Made by a program: the position numbers and the translations under genes
In this document: piece after piece, positions 1 to 7,316 of the stretch
How the letters are laid out: every line of letters begins with the position of its first letter
Numbering within the stretch: position 1 is the first letter of the stretch
Notes under the pieces: model-generated
What the model was told of the DNA's origin: nothing
Seen by the model: only the letters and a program-made list of their open reading frames with translations
Database searches by the model: none
From: Deltaproteobacteria bacterium
Lineage (GTDB): Bacteria > Myxococcota > Myxococcia > Myxococcales > SZAS-1
Direction: 5' to 3'
Length of the DNA: 64,000 bases
Assembly: GCA_018266075.1 (NCBI GenBank)
Contig: JAFEBB010000010.1
Coordinates: forward strand, 1-64,000

Positions 1-449
1 CCCGGGACGCGCGAGGGCCAACTCGGATCCCAAGCACGCGACGACGCGCCTCTGGGCAAGGGGCGGCTTCTTCGGCCTTGCTTCGAATCCGCGCATTCTC
101 GATCACGCGACGTCGGGGCGACCTGCCTGCTCCCGAGGAGATTCGAATTTTGTATTGATATGGAAGTACAAATAGCGTTCTTTGTAGGTCCATATGCTTA
201 CAGAATCCGAAGGCCGTCGGAGAGCCCCTCCCGCCCCGGGGCACGACGAGAAGCCGCCCCACGCCCAAGAAGCCAAACCCGTCGCCGATTTCGGATCCGT
301 GGATCCGATCGATCATCCCGTCGCCCGCACGGCCGAAGGCCGGCGCCCGTGGGCGCAACGAACCGCGCCCTTCAGGCCTTCGAAAGGTCCCGACGACACC
401 TCTCTGAAACATCGGAGGTGTCATACATCGTCGAATCGTCGTCCTCGCG
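1..449. other. Gene-poor left edge with AT-rich dyad
   Basis: I find no convincing coding frame here; the frames that stay open have random Arg/Pro/Ala-rich translations. The notable part is an AT-rich patch at about 141-195 in otherwise GC-rich DNA. It carries TTTGTA at 149-154, its inverse TACAAA at 167-172, and TTTGTA again at 181-186, an arrangement that resembles an operator or promoter. Two GGATCC words lie at 293-298 and 301-306. The left end could hold the tail of a gene starting outside the window, but nothing supports that. Confidence 0.4.
149..186. promoter_or_regulatory. Putative operator: TTTGTA/TACAAA dyad
   Basis: TTTGTA (149-154) and TACAAA (167-172) form a 6-bp inverted repeat with a 12-bp spacer, and a third half-site lies at 181-186. 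The AT-rich setting fits a regulated promoter. No good -35/-10 pair with 16-18 bp spacing is visible. The nearest downstream gene is the small lipoprotein at 450, about 260 bp away, so the target is uncertain. Confidence 0.25.
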
Positions 450-776
450 TTGGTGCTCGCCGGCTGTGGCGGCTCGTCGGGAAGCTCGGGCGCCTCGGGC
501 GCCACCTGCCCCGACGGCGGCACCATCGACACCTACGCCAACTTCGGCTCGGGCTTGATGACCAGCCAATGCACCCGCTGCCACGGCGCGAGCGACAGCG
601 AAGGCGGCATCCAGCTCGACACCCAGGCGCGCGTGCAAGCCCACATCGCCGAGATCGATCGCCAAGCCGCGGCCGGCCCCAACGGCACCAACACAGCCAT
701 GCCGCAGGGCGGCACCGCCCCGACCGACGACGAGCGCACGCGCCTCGGCGAGTGGCTCGCCTGCGGCGCGAATTAG
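450..776 (+). CDS. Small cytochrome c-like lipoprotein
   Basis: The product is about 108 residues and begins with a lipobox-like LVLAGC, followed by a Gly/Ser-rich linker, so export and lipidation are likely. A single haem-binding motif CTRCH lies near residue 42, and a Met in the segment TAMPQGG could be the sixth haem ligand. This suggests a mono-haem periplasmic electron carrier or a cytochrome-like domain. The first usable start is TTG at 450, which leaves almost no n-region. In-frame codons from 423 would read IHRRIVVLA, a better signal peptide, just after a GGAGG at 414-418, but the first codon there is ATA. The start is therefore unresolved. The gene converges on the HEAT-repeat gene and their stop codons overlap. 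Confidence 0.6.
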   Translation: MVLAGCGGSSGSSGASGATCPDGGTIDTYANFGSGLMTSQCTRCHGASDSEGGIQLDTQARVQAHIAEIDRQAAAGPNGTNTAMPQGGTAPTDDERTRLGEWLACGAN

Positions 777-2386
777 CCAGCGAGCAGCGCGAGCTTGTTC
801 TTGGCGGCCTTGCCCAGCTTGGTGCGCCCGCTGCGCTCGGCGATGCCCTCGAGCAGCGCCACGCCCAGGCTGCGCAGCTCCGGCACGTGCTGCTCGCAGA
901 AGTGGAAGCCCACGTAGTAGCGCCGCTCCTCGTCGATCTGCTTGTCCGACTCGAGCGCCTTCACGATGCCGTAGCCGCGATCCGCCAGGAACTGCAGCTC
1001 CGAGAGCGCGGGGTCGCGCTGCCGCGCGCGCGGGTGCGGATCCAGGTTCGAGTGCAGGAGCTGGAGCCGCGCGTAGGCCCAGCGGTCGTCGGGCTCGGCC
1101 ACGCTCGAGCGCGCGAGCGCGGCGAAGAGCGGCTCCGCGCGCGCGGGATCCTTCTTGGCCAAGCCCTTCGCGGCCGAACGCAGCGCCTCGCCCCAACCCT
1201 CGGGATCGATCTCGCGCAGCGGATCCAGCTTGCGGCGCCCGAGCCCGGCGCTCTCGGGCAGGTCGTGCGTGGCCGCCTTGAGCAACGCCGCCTGCTCCTT
1301 CTTGCCCAGCGACTTCGCCAGCGGCTGCAGCGCCTCGGCGAGCACCTGGGCGCCGGTCTCGTCGTCGGCCTCGGCGAGCGCCTTCGCCAGGATCTGCGCG
1401 CCCTCGGGCAGCGCGGCCAGCGCGCGCGCCGCCGCCTGGGCCCGCGCGCGATCGCTCGACTGCGCCACCGGCGCCAGGGTCTTGGCCGCGATGTCGCCGC
1501 CCAGCGAGCCCAGCTTGGCGATCACCCACAGCGCGAGCTCGGCGTTCGGGTGCTTGGCGAGCTCCGCGAGATCCGCCGCCGCGCTGGCGTCGAGGGGAAT
1601 CACCGTGAGCGTGTCGCGCGACGCGCGGGCCACCAGCGCCTCGCCGTCGGTGAGCAGGTCGATGAGCTTTCGCAGGATCTTCTTGCCCGCGCCCTCGCGC
1701 AGGCCGAAGCGCAGCGCGGTCACCGCCTCCACGCGCACCAGCGGCGGACGGCGCACGCCCAGGAAGTCGAACAGCGTGTCGGTGCTCTCCTCCAGCTCCA
1801 GGTAGCCCAGCATCTTGATGGCCGCGCGCGTGGCTACCTCGTCGTGGAGCGTGCCCTTCTTGGAGAGGAACTTCTCGAGCTGGCCCTTCATCACCTTGCG
1901 GTCGGCCTCGGACGCGTTCTTCGCCTCCGCGCGCACGCTCAGCGCGACCTTGTTCGCGGCGTCGAAGGGCTGGCCGAGCAGGCCCTCGAGGGTCATCTCG
2001 AAGCCGAGCTTGCCGCCCACGCTGGGCAGGAGCTGCGAGAGCGCGGCCCGGACCTCGGGCGTCGCGCCCTCCAGCCGCTCGCGGATCGCCGGCAGCGCCT
2101 CAGGCCCGAGCTCGGCGATCGCGGTGCGCGCGGCCTGGGCCACCTCGCCGCCGCGGTCGAGCGCATCGAGCAAGGTCGTCAACGCCTTCGCCGAGCCGCA
2201 GCGGCCCAGCGCGAGCACCGCCGGCCGCGCGAACGCCTCCGAGCTCTCCTTGGCCATCTGCAACAGCGCCTGGACCGTCGCCGGGTTCTTCGTCCGCAGC
2301 TCGCCCAGCACCACCGCCGCGGCGATGCGCTTGTGCGAGTCCTGCTTGGGGTCGAGGAGCTCCGTGATGTGCGCGATCGGATCCAT
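773..2386 (-). CDS. HEAT-repeat protein
   Basis: This soluble protein of 537 residues begins MDPIAHITELLDPKQDSHKR and is built almost entirely of Ala/Leu-rich helical hairpins of the HEAT/PBS-lyase type. Examples are the units around VLGELRTKNPATVQALL, VLALGRCGSAKALTTLLDAL and ALRFGLREGAGKKILRKLI. Such solenoids act as protein-binding scaffolds; no catalytic motif or signal peptide is seen. I chose the ATG at 2384-2386. The reading frame stays open for another 1.4 kb upstream, but that part runs antisense through the Cys-rich lipoprotein gene and reads as low-complexity sequence. The stop overlaps the stop of the convergent cytochrome-like gene. The partner protein cannot be inferred from context. 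Confidence 0.8.
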   Translation of the reverse strand: MDPIAHITELLDPKQDSHKRIAAAVVLGELRTKNPATVQALLQMAKESSEAFARPAVLALGRCGSAKALTTLLDALDRGGEVAQAARTAIAELGPEALPAIRERLEGATPEVRAALSQLLPSVGGKLGFEMTLEGLLGQPFDAANKVALSVRAEAKNASEADRKVMKGQLEKFLSKKGTLHDEVATRAAIKMLGYLELEESTDTLFDFLGVRRPPLVRVEAVTALRFGLREGAGKKILRKLIDLLTDGEALVARASRDTLTVIPLDASAAADLAELAKHPNAELALWVIAKLGSLGGDIAAKTLAPVAQSSDRARAQAAARALAALPEGAQILAKALAEADDETGAQVLAEALQPLAKSLGKKEQAALLKAATHDLPESAGLGRRKLDPLREIDPEGWGEALRSAAKGLAKKDPARAEPLFAALARSSVAEPDDRWAYARLQLLHSNLDPHPRARQRDPALSELQFLADRGYGIVKALESDKQIDEERRYYVGFHFCEQHVPELRSLGVALLEGIAERSGRTKLGKAAKNKLALLAG

Positions 2387-2442
2387 GTCCGTTCCTGGTG
2401 GCTGGTGGCGGATCCGAACGGATCCGCGCTCTGGGAACCCGA

Positions 2443-4443
2443 CTACGGGTAGCAGATTCCGGGGTTGAGGCCGGGCTCGGTGCCGCCGAAGGTGTCGCAG
2501 GTCACCGGGCCGAGGCACTCGGGCGCGCCGATGCTGCCCGGCGCCGCGTTGCACACCTGGTAGCACTGCTGGGCGATGCCGCCGTCCGGGTAGCGCGTGC
2601 TGTTGGCCGCGTTGAGGCAGAGCTCGTCGCTGGCGCAGCCGCCGGAGCCCAGCGCGCCGAAGCCCTCGCACGCGCCGCCGACGGGCACGCTGCCATTGCC
2701 CACGCAGAGCCCAAAGATGCCGCCGTCGGCATCCGGGATGGGCTCGCAGGTGCCGTCGCCCGCGTCCAGGCGGGTGCAGGGGCCGTAGTAGCCGGCGTCC
2801 GAGGGGTTGGGGCCGCCGCAGAGGTCGTACTCGCAGGTGCCGGCGGACGTGCAGCGCGTGTAGGAGAGCGAGCAGCCCGCCGTGGTGGCGCACTTCTGCA
2901 AGCAGTACCCGGCGCCGCCCGGGTTGGGCTCGCAGACGTAGCCCGACGCGCACGCGGGCGCGCTCCCCGGCCCGTTGCAGGGCTCGTAGTCCTCCGGGAG
3001 ACGGCAGTGGCCGGTGTTGTAGTCGCAGACCGTGGCCCCGCTGGGATTGCCGCTGCAGTCGCTGGTGGGGTTGCCCGTGGCGTCGATGCAGCCGCACACG
3101 TACGCCGTGCTCCCGTTGGCGGTGTTGTAGCTCTGGCAGGTCTCGCCCCAGCTGCAGCCCAGCGTGCGGCAGTCCTGGACGGCGCAGATCCCCGGCCCGG
3201 GCACGCAGGCCAGGCCGCCGTTGGGGATGGGCTCGCAGGTCCAGCCCGGGTTGGCGCAGCCGCCGTTGGCGGTGCAGCCCAGCGAGCACGACTCCGTCCC
3301 GTCGGAGAGGTTCACGCAGAACCGACCCACGCTGCAGTTGTGCGCGGCGTCGCAGCTCTGGCAGGTGCCGCTGGAGGTGGTGCCGCTGGTGCCCGAGGTG
3401 CCGGTGCTGAAGGTGCCGCTCGTGCCCGTGGTGGTGGTGCCGATGGTGCCGATGGTCCCCGAGGTGCCGGTGGTGCCCGGGCAGCCGCCGTTGGGAACGC
3501 AGCCGAACACGCTGGTGGTGCCGTTGAAGATCTGCTCGCAGGTCGCGTTCGGATCCAGGCAGCCGCCGTTGATGCAGGGCACGGTGCAGAAGGGCGGGCC
3601 GGCGTTGCGGACCAGGCAGTACCCGCCCGGCACGCAGTCCGTGTCCCGGCTGCAGGGCGCGCACTCGCCGAAGCCGGTGGTGCCCGAGGTGCCGGTGGTG
3701 AAGGTGCCGGTCGTTCCCGTGCTGGTGCTGAAGGTGCCGCTGGTGCCGGTGGTGAAGTTCCCCGTGGTGTTGCCGCTGCACGTGAAGCTCGAGGGGAAGC
3801 AGCCCGAGCGGCCGCGGAGGTGGAAGCAGGTCGAGTTCGGGTCGCTGCAGGTGTCACCGGGGCCGCAGGGCGCCGAGCACTCGGACTGGCCGCTCAGCGG
3901 ATCCGGCACGCAGTAGCCGCCGGGCGCGCAGTCGACGTCCTGCTGGCAGGGCGCGCACTCGCCGCCCGTTCCGCCCGTGGTCCCGACGGTGCCCACGGTG
4001 CCGGTCGTGCTCTGCGGCGGGCAGATGCACGCGCCCGTGCGGAAATCGCAGGTGGTGACCGGAGCGCAAACGCTGTCGTTGCTGCACCAGTTCGGGTCGT
4101 CGCAGAACGGGCCAGGACCGGTGACGGTGTTGCAGAAGCCGCTCGCGCACTGGCTGCCGTCGACGCAGGGCGCGCAGATGGGGAGCCCGCCGGTGGTGGT
4201 GCCCGTGGTGGTGCCGATGGTCCCCACGGTCCCCACCGTGCCCACGGTCCCCGTGGTCCCGACGCTCGACGTGCCGCTCGTGCCCGTGGTCTCCGTGCCC
4301 GTGCCGCTCGAGGCGCTGGCGGAGTGGCCGCTCCCGGAGCTGCCCGACGACGGGTGGGTGCCCTGCGGAAAGCCCGTGAGCTCGCTTCGCGCGCAGGCGA
4401 AGCAGGCCAGGGCGGCCGCGGCGAGAAGGTGGTGGCGACGCAT
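2443..4443 (-). CDS. Cys-rich, Thr/Gly-linker surface lipoprotein
   Basis: This predicted exported protein of 666 residues has an N-terminal MRRHHLLAAAALACFACARS, probably a signal peptide with a lipidation Cys near residue 17, though the lipobox is not canonical. The body alternates low-complexity Thr-Gly-Thr/Ser linkers with Cys-rich modules. These modules resemble APC(V/S/Q)xDxDCxxGxYC and recur at least four times, giving an EGF- or disulfide-knot-like appearance. The last third is Cys-rich without the linkers. This architecture is typical of large myxobacterial surface lipoproteins of unknown role. The repeats are protein linkers and Cys modules, not DNA repeats with constant spacers. 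No enzymatic motif is visible. Confidence 0.75.
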   Translation of the reverse strand: MRRHHLLAAAALACFACARSELTGFPQGTHPSSGSSGSGHSASASSGTGTETTGTSGTSSVGTTGTVGTVGTVGTIGTTTGTTTGGLPICAPCVDGSQCASGFCNTVTGPGPFCDDPNWCSNDSVCAPVTTCDFRTGACICPPQSTTGTVGTVGTTGGTGGECAPCQQDVDCAPGGYCVPDPLSGQSECSAPCGPGDTCSDPNSTCFHLRGRSGCFPSSFTCSGNTTGNFTTGTSGTFSTSTGTTGTFTTGTSGTTGFGECAPCSRDTDCVPGGYCLVRNAGPPFCTVPCINGGCLDPNATCEQIFNGTTSVFGCVPNGGCPGTTGTSGTIGTIGTTTTGTSGTFSTGTSGTSGTTSSGTCQSCDAAHNCSVGRFCVNLSDGTESCSLGCTANGGCANPGWTCEPIPNGGLACVPGPGICAVQDCRTLGCSWGETCQSYNTANGSTAYVCGCIDATGNPTSDCSGNPSGATVCDYNTGHCRLPEDYEPCNGPGSAPACASGYVCEPNPGGAGYCLQKCATTAGCSLSYTRCTSAGTCEYDLCGGPNPSDAGYYGPCTRLDAGDGTCEPIPDADGGIFGLCVGNGSVPVGGACEGFGALGSGGCASDELCLNAANSTRYPDGGIAQQCYQVCNAAPGSIGAPECLGPVTCDTFGGTEPGLNPGICYP

Positions 4444-4575
4444 GCAGGGCTTCCGGAGGCTGTTGGGCGCCGATTAGACACGCAAAAGGCGCCCTCCAGG
4501 CAAGCGAGCCGCCCTTTCCGGCGGACGTCGGCGAGCGCACCTTGAGCCCCAGAGCACCAGCCTCCTGGGGATGCC

Positions 4576-4929
4576 ATGGCCGACACCAGCGTGATCAAGG
4601 TCAGCTCGCAGCGCTCGCCGCACGGCGAGATGGGGCAGAAGTACCTGGCCAGCGGGATCAGCCTGGCCATGCGGCTCTGGGAAAACGAAGCGCCCGGGCC
4701 GCGTCAGAAGTCGGTGCGCCGGCCGTACGAGACCGTGGGCTACGTGCTGCGCGGCAAGGCCGAGCTCCACCTCGAGGGCGGCCAGATGATCGTCCTCAAT
4801 CCCGGCGACTCGTGGGTGGTGCCCAAGGACGAAGAGCACGCCTACCGCATCCTCGAGACGTTCACCGCCATCGAGGCCACTCACCCGCCCGCGCAGATGC
4901 ACGATCGCGACGCGAGCGCGAGGGCGTAG
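4576..4929 (+). CDS. Cupin-fold protein
   Basis: This small single-domain protein of 117 residues has a clear cupin core. GYVLRGKAELHLEGGQ gives motif 1's Gly-rich turn (about residues 56-71), and LNPGDSWVVPKDEEHAY gives motif 2. The classical HxH metal ligands of motif 1 are absent; the aligned positions read PYET. Only the motif 2 His (EEHAY) is retained. Metal binding may therefore differ from that of typical cupins, or be lost. It could be a small-molecule binding protein or an isomerase-like cupin. The gene stands alone on the plus strand, and its ATG follows a divergent start region shared with the Cys-rich lipoprotein gene. Confidence 0.75.
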   Translation: MADTSVIKVSSQRSPHGEMGQKYLASGISLAMRLWENEAPGPRQKSVRRPYETVGYVLRGKAELHLEGGQMIVLNPGDSWVVPKDEEHAYRILETFTAIEATHPPAQMHDRDASARA

Positions 4930-5261
4930 TCGACGCCCAATCCTGGCCCGTGGCCCGTTCGGAGTGGATCCAATCGGATCCACCCAATCGCGGGTCGTGG
5001 GTCGTGGGTCGTTCGGTGATGCCCAGTCTTGAGATTCCGAAGCGGTGAACGCCGCGGTCGGCCGAACGACCCACGGACCACGATCGGGCATCTGCTTTGA
5101 TCCAAGTTGGAACGACGCTCGCTTGCCTGTGGGGCTGGCACACCAGGCGACCGATGCGCACCTGTTCTCGAGGAATGGCGTCCAGGGGCAACCGTTGTCG
5201 GTTGCGCGCCCGCTCGCAATTCCCCAAGGGGCGAATTTCCTGTGCTAATCAGCCCGCTGCC
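4930..5261. other. Intergenic region with long inverted repeat
   Basis: No gene is supported in this 332-bp gap. It contains a GGATCC pair at 4966-4981. It also has an imperfect 22-bp inverted repeat at 4995-5016 and 5062-5083 (20 of 22 positions match, 45-nt loop). The left arm has the internal direct repeat GTCGTGG. No T-run follows, so this does not look like an intrinsic terminator. The promoter of the downstream lipoprotein operon should lie between 5090 and 5261. Confidence 0.5.
4995..5083. repeat. Imperfect 22-bp inverted repeat
   Basis: The arms at 4995-5016 and 5062-5083 are complementary at 20 of 22 positions, with a loop of 45 nt. The GTGGGTCGTTCGG portion pairs perfectly. The structure could be an RNA hairpin, a protein-binding site, or the remnant of a small mobile element. 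No other copy was noticed in this window. Confidence 0.55.
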
Positions 5262-7316
5262 ATGAAACGGTCCCTCGCGCTCTTCTCGCTGGCAGCATTC
5301 ACCCTGGCCTGTCCCAAGGCCACGGGCGGCCAGACCAACGCCGCCAACGCCCAGGCCCACGCCGAGCTCCAGGCCGCTCAGGAAAAGGCCAAGACCGGCG
5401 ACCCCGAGGCCCAGAAGGAGCTGGAGCGGCTCCAGTCGCAGTACGCCAACACCGACGTCGCCGCCGACGCCGCCTTCGAAGAGGCCGAGCTCCAGTTCCA
5501 GAAGAAGGACTACGCCGCCGCGCGCGATCGCTACCGCGCCCTGCTCCAGCAGTACCCGCTCTTCTCCAAGTCGGATCTGGCGAAGTACCACCTCGGCCTC
5601 TCCGCGCTTCAGCTCGGGGACGCCAAGGAAGCCCTCGACACCATCGCCCCGCTCTACGACCACCTCCCCGCCGACCAGAAGCCCGAGGCCGCCGCCGCGC
5701 TGAGCAAGGCCGCTCAGGCCAGCCACAACTGGGGCCAGGCGGTGCGCTTCCTCGCCGAGGGCGAGGCGGGTGTCACGGATCCGGCGGCGCGCGCGCAGAT
5801 CGATCAGCAGCTCTACGATCTCGTCGACGCCGAGGTGCCGCAGCTCGAGGTGGCCAAGCTCGCCCAGGAGCTGCAGCCCTCGAGCCCCGCGTACGCGCTG
5901 GTGCTCTTCAAGCTCGCGCGCATCGACTTCCACCTCCACGACTGGGACGCCCTCAAGCAGACGCTCACCACCCTCCAGCAGAACGCGCCCAACAACCCCT
6001 TCGCGGCCGATGCGCAGAAGCTCCTCGAGCGCGCCGGCCGCCGCGACCAGGTGAAGCCCAACGCCGTGGGCGTGCTCTTGCCGCTCTCCGGCCGCTACCA
6101 GCGCTTCGGCGAGAGCGCGCTCGCGGGCATCAAGCTCGCGCTCGAGGGCTCGGGCGTGGAGTTGGTGGTCAAGGACACCAAGGGCGAGCCCGACGAGGCC
6201 AAGAAGGCCGTGCAGGAGCTGGTGCTCGACGATCAGGTGATCGCCGTGATCGGGCCCATCGTCTCCACCGAGGCCCAGGCCGCGGCCGTCGACGCCGACG
6301 AATTGGGCGTCCCCATCATCGCCCTCTCGCGCGAGGAGAGCCTCACCGACCGCGGGCCGTACGTGTTCCGCAGCATGCTCACCAACAGCGCCCAGGCCCG
6401 CGCGCTGGTGAACTACGCCGCCGACGTGCGCGGCTTCAAGAGCTTCGGCGTGCTCTACCCCTCCATCCCCTACGGCCAGGAGCTGGCCAACGACTTCTGG
6501 GACGGCGTGCTGGCCAAGGGCGGCGAGGTGACCGGCGCCGAGAGCTACGCCCACGACCAGACCACGTTCAGCCCCATCGTGAAGCGCCTGGTGGGCCGCG
6601 AGTTCCTCACCGACCGCATCGACTACATGCAGCAGGCGCGCGCCATCAACGAGAGCGCGATGACGCCGTACCAGAAGAAGAACGCCTTCGAGAAGCTGAA
6701 GAAGGGCCTGCCGCCGGTCATCGACTTCCAGGCGCTCTTCATCCCCGACACCGCGAAGAACGTCTCCCTCATCGCGCCGGCGCTGGCCGTGGAGGACATG
6801 GTCACCAACGGCTGCGACAAGAAGGACATGGAGCGCATCGGCAAGACCATGGGCCTGAAGACGCCCCAGGAGCTGAAGCAGATGAAGACGGTGCTCCTCC
6901 TCGGCGCCAACGGCTGGGACAACACCGAGGAGATCACCCAGCGCGCGGGCAAGTTCGTGGACTGCTCGGTGTTCGTCGACGGCTTCTACCCGGGCAGCGC
7001 GCGCCCCTCGACGGGCAAGTTCGTGAAGGCCTTCACCGACAGCGCCGGTCACACGCCCGACATGATCAGCGCCTACGCCTTCGACGCGGGCCTCGCGGTG
7101 AAGCAGCTCGTCGCCAAGGAAAGGCCCCAGACGCGCGACGCCTTCCGCGACGCGCTCGGCAAGGTGAAGAACCTCCCCGGCGCCGGTGGGCCCGTCACGG
7201 CCAACGGTCGCGAGCTCGAGCACCCGCTGTTCTTCATCACCGTGGAGCGCCACGGAGACGACAGGATCCTCAAGGAGTTTGATCCGGCGGCCGAGGCCGC
7301 CAAAGCCGGTGGGTGA
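5262..7316 (+). CDS. Lipoprotein, PBP-activator/substrate-binding type
   Basis: This 684-residue lipoprotein begins MKRSLALFSLAAFTLAC, with the lipobox at TLAC. Residues from about 60 to 260 form TPR-like helical repeats (EEAELQFQKKDYAAARDRYR and the following units). From about residue 265 a type I periplasmic-binding fold follows. It opens with AVGVLLPLSGRYQRFGE and includes VIAVIGPIVSTEAQA and the hinge-like FGVLYPSIPYGQELA. The TPR plus Peripla_BP_6 order is that of the LpoA/LppC family, which activates cell-wall synthases at the outer membrane. A ligand-binding role is also possible. The start was chosen for its signal peptide. The stop TGA overlaps the ATG of the WD40 lipoprotein gene, so the two are probably translationally coupled. 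Confidence 0.8.
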   Translation: MKRSLALFSLAAFTLACPKATGGQTNAANAQAHAELQAAQEKAKTGDPEAQKELERLQSQYANTDVAADAAFEEAELQFQKKDYAAARDRYRALLQQYPLFSKSDLAKYHLGLSALQLGDAKEALDTIAPLYDHLPADQKPEAAAALSKAAQASHNWGQAVRFLAEGEAGVTDPAARAQIDQQLYDLVDAEVPQLEVAKLAQELQPSSPAYALVLFKLARIDFHLHDWDALKQTLTTLQQNAPNNPFAADAQKLLERAGRRDQVKPNAVGVLLPLSGRYQRFGESALAGIKLALEGSGVELVVKDTKGEPDEAKKAVQELVLDDQVIAVIGPIVSTEAQAAAVDADELGVPIIALSREESLTDRGPYVFRSMLTNSAQARALVNYAADVRGFKSFGVLYPSIPYGQELANDFWDGVLAKGGEVTGAESYAHDQTTFSPIVKRLVGREFLTDRIDYMQQARAINESAMTPYQKKNAFEKLKKGLPPVIDFQALFIPDTAKNVSLIAPALAVEDMVTNGCDKKDMERIGKTMGLKTPQELKQMKTVLLLGANGWDNTEEITQRAGKFVDCSVFVDGFYPGSARPSTGKFVKAFTDSAGHTPDMISAYAFDAGLAVKQLVAKERPQTRDAFRDALGKVKNLPGAGGPVTANGRELEHPLFFITVERHGDDRILKEFDPAAEAAKAGG

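Noticed and set aside
76-100. tRNA-like TTCGAATCC sequence near the left edge
   Set aside because: Flanking bases do not form a T-stem and no acceptor or anticodon arm is present.
2387-3781. Long open frame extending upstream of the HEAT-repeat protein
   Set aside because: It runs antisense through the Cys-rich lipoprotein gene and its translation is His/Arg/Gln low complexity. The HEAT protein has a good ATG at 2386.
3360-4300. Apparent repeat array in the Cys-rich lipoprotein gene (GGTGCCG/GGTCCCC words)
   Set aside because: It encodes Thr-Gly-Thr linkers between Cys modules; there are no constant repeats with unique spacers, so it is not a CRISPR array.
5134-5160. TGGCAC word as a possible sigma-54 promoter before the lipoprotein at 5262
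   Set aside because: The -12 TTGC element is absent at the required spacing.
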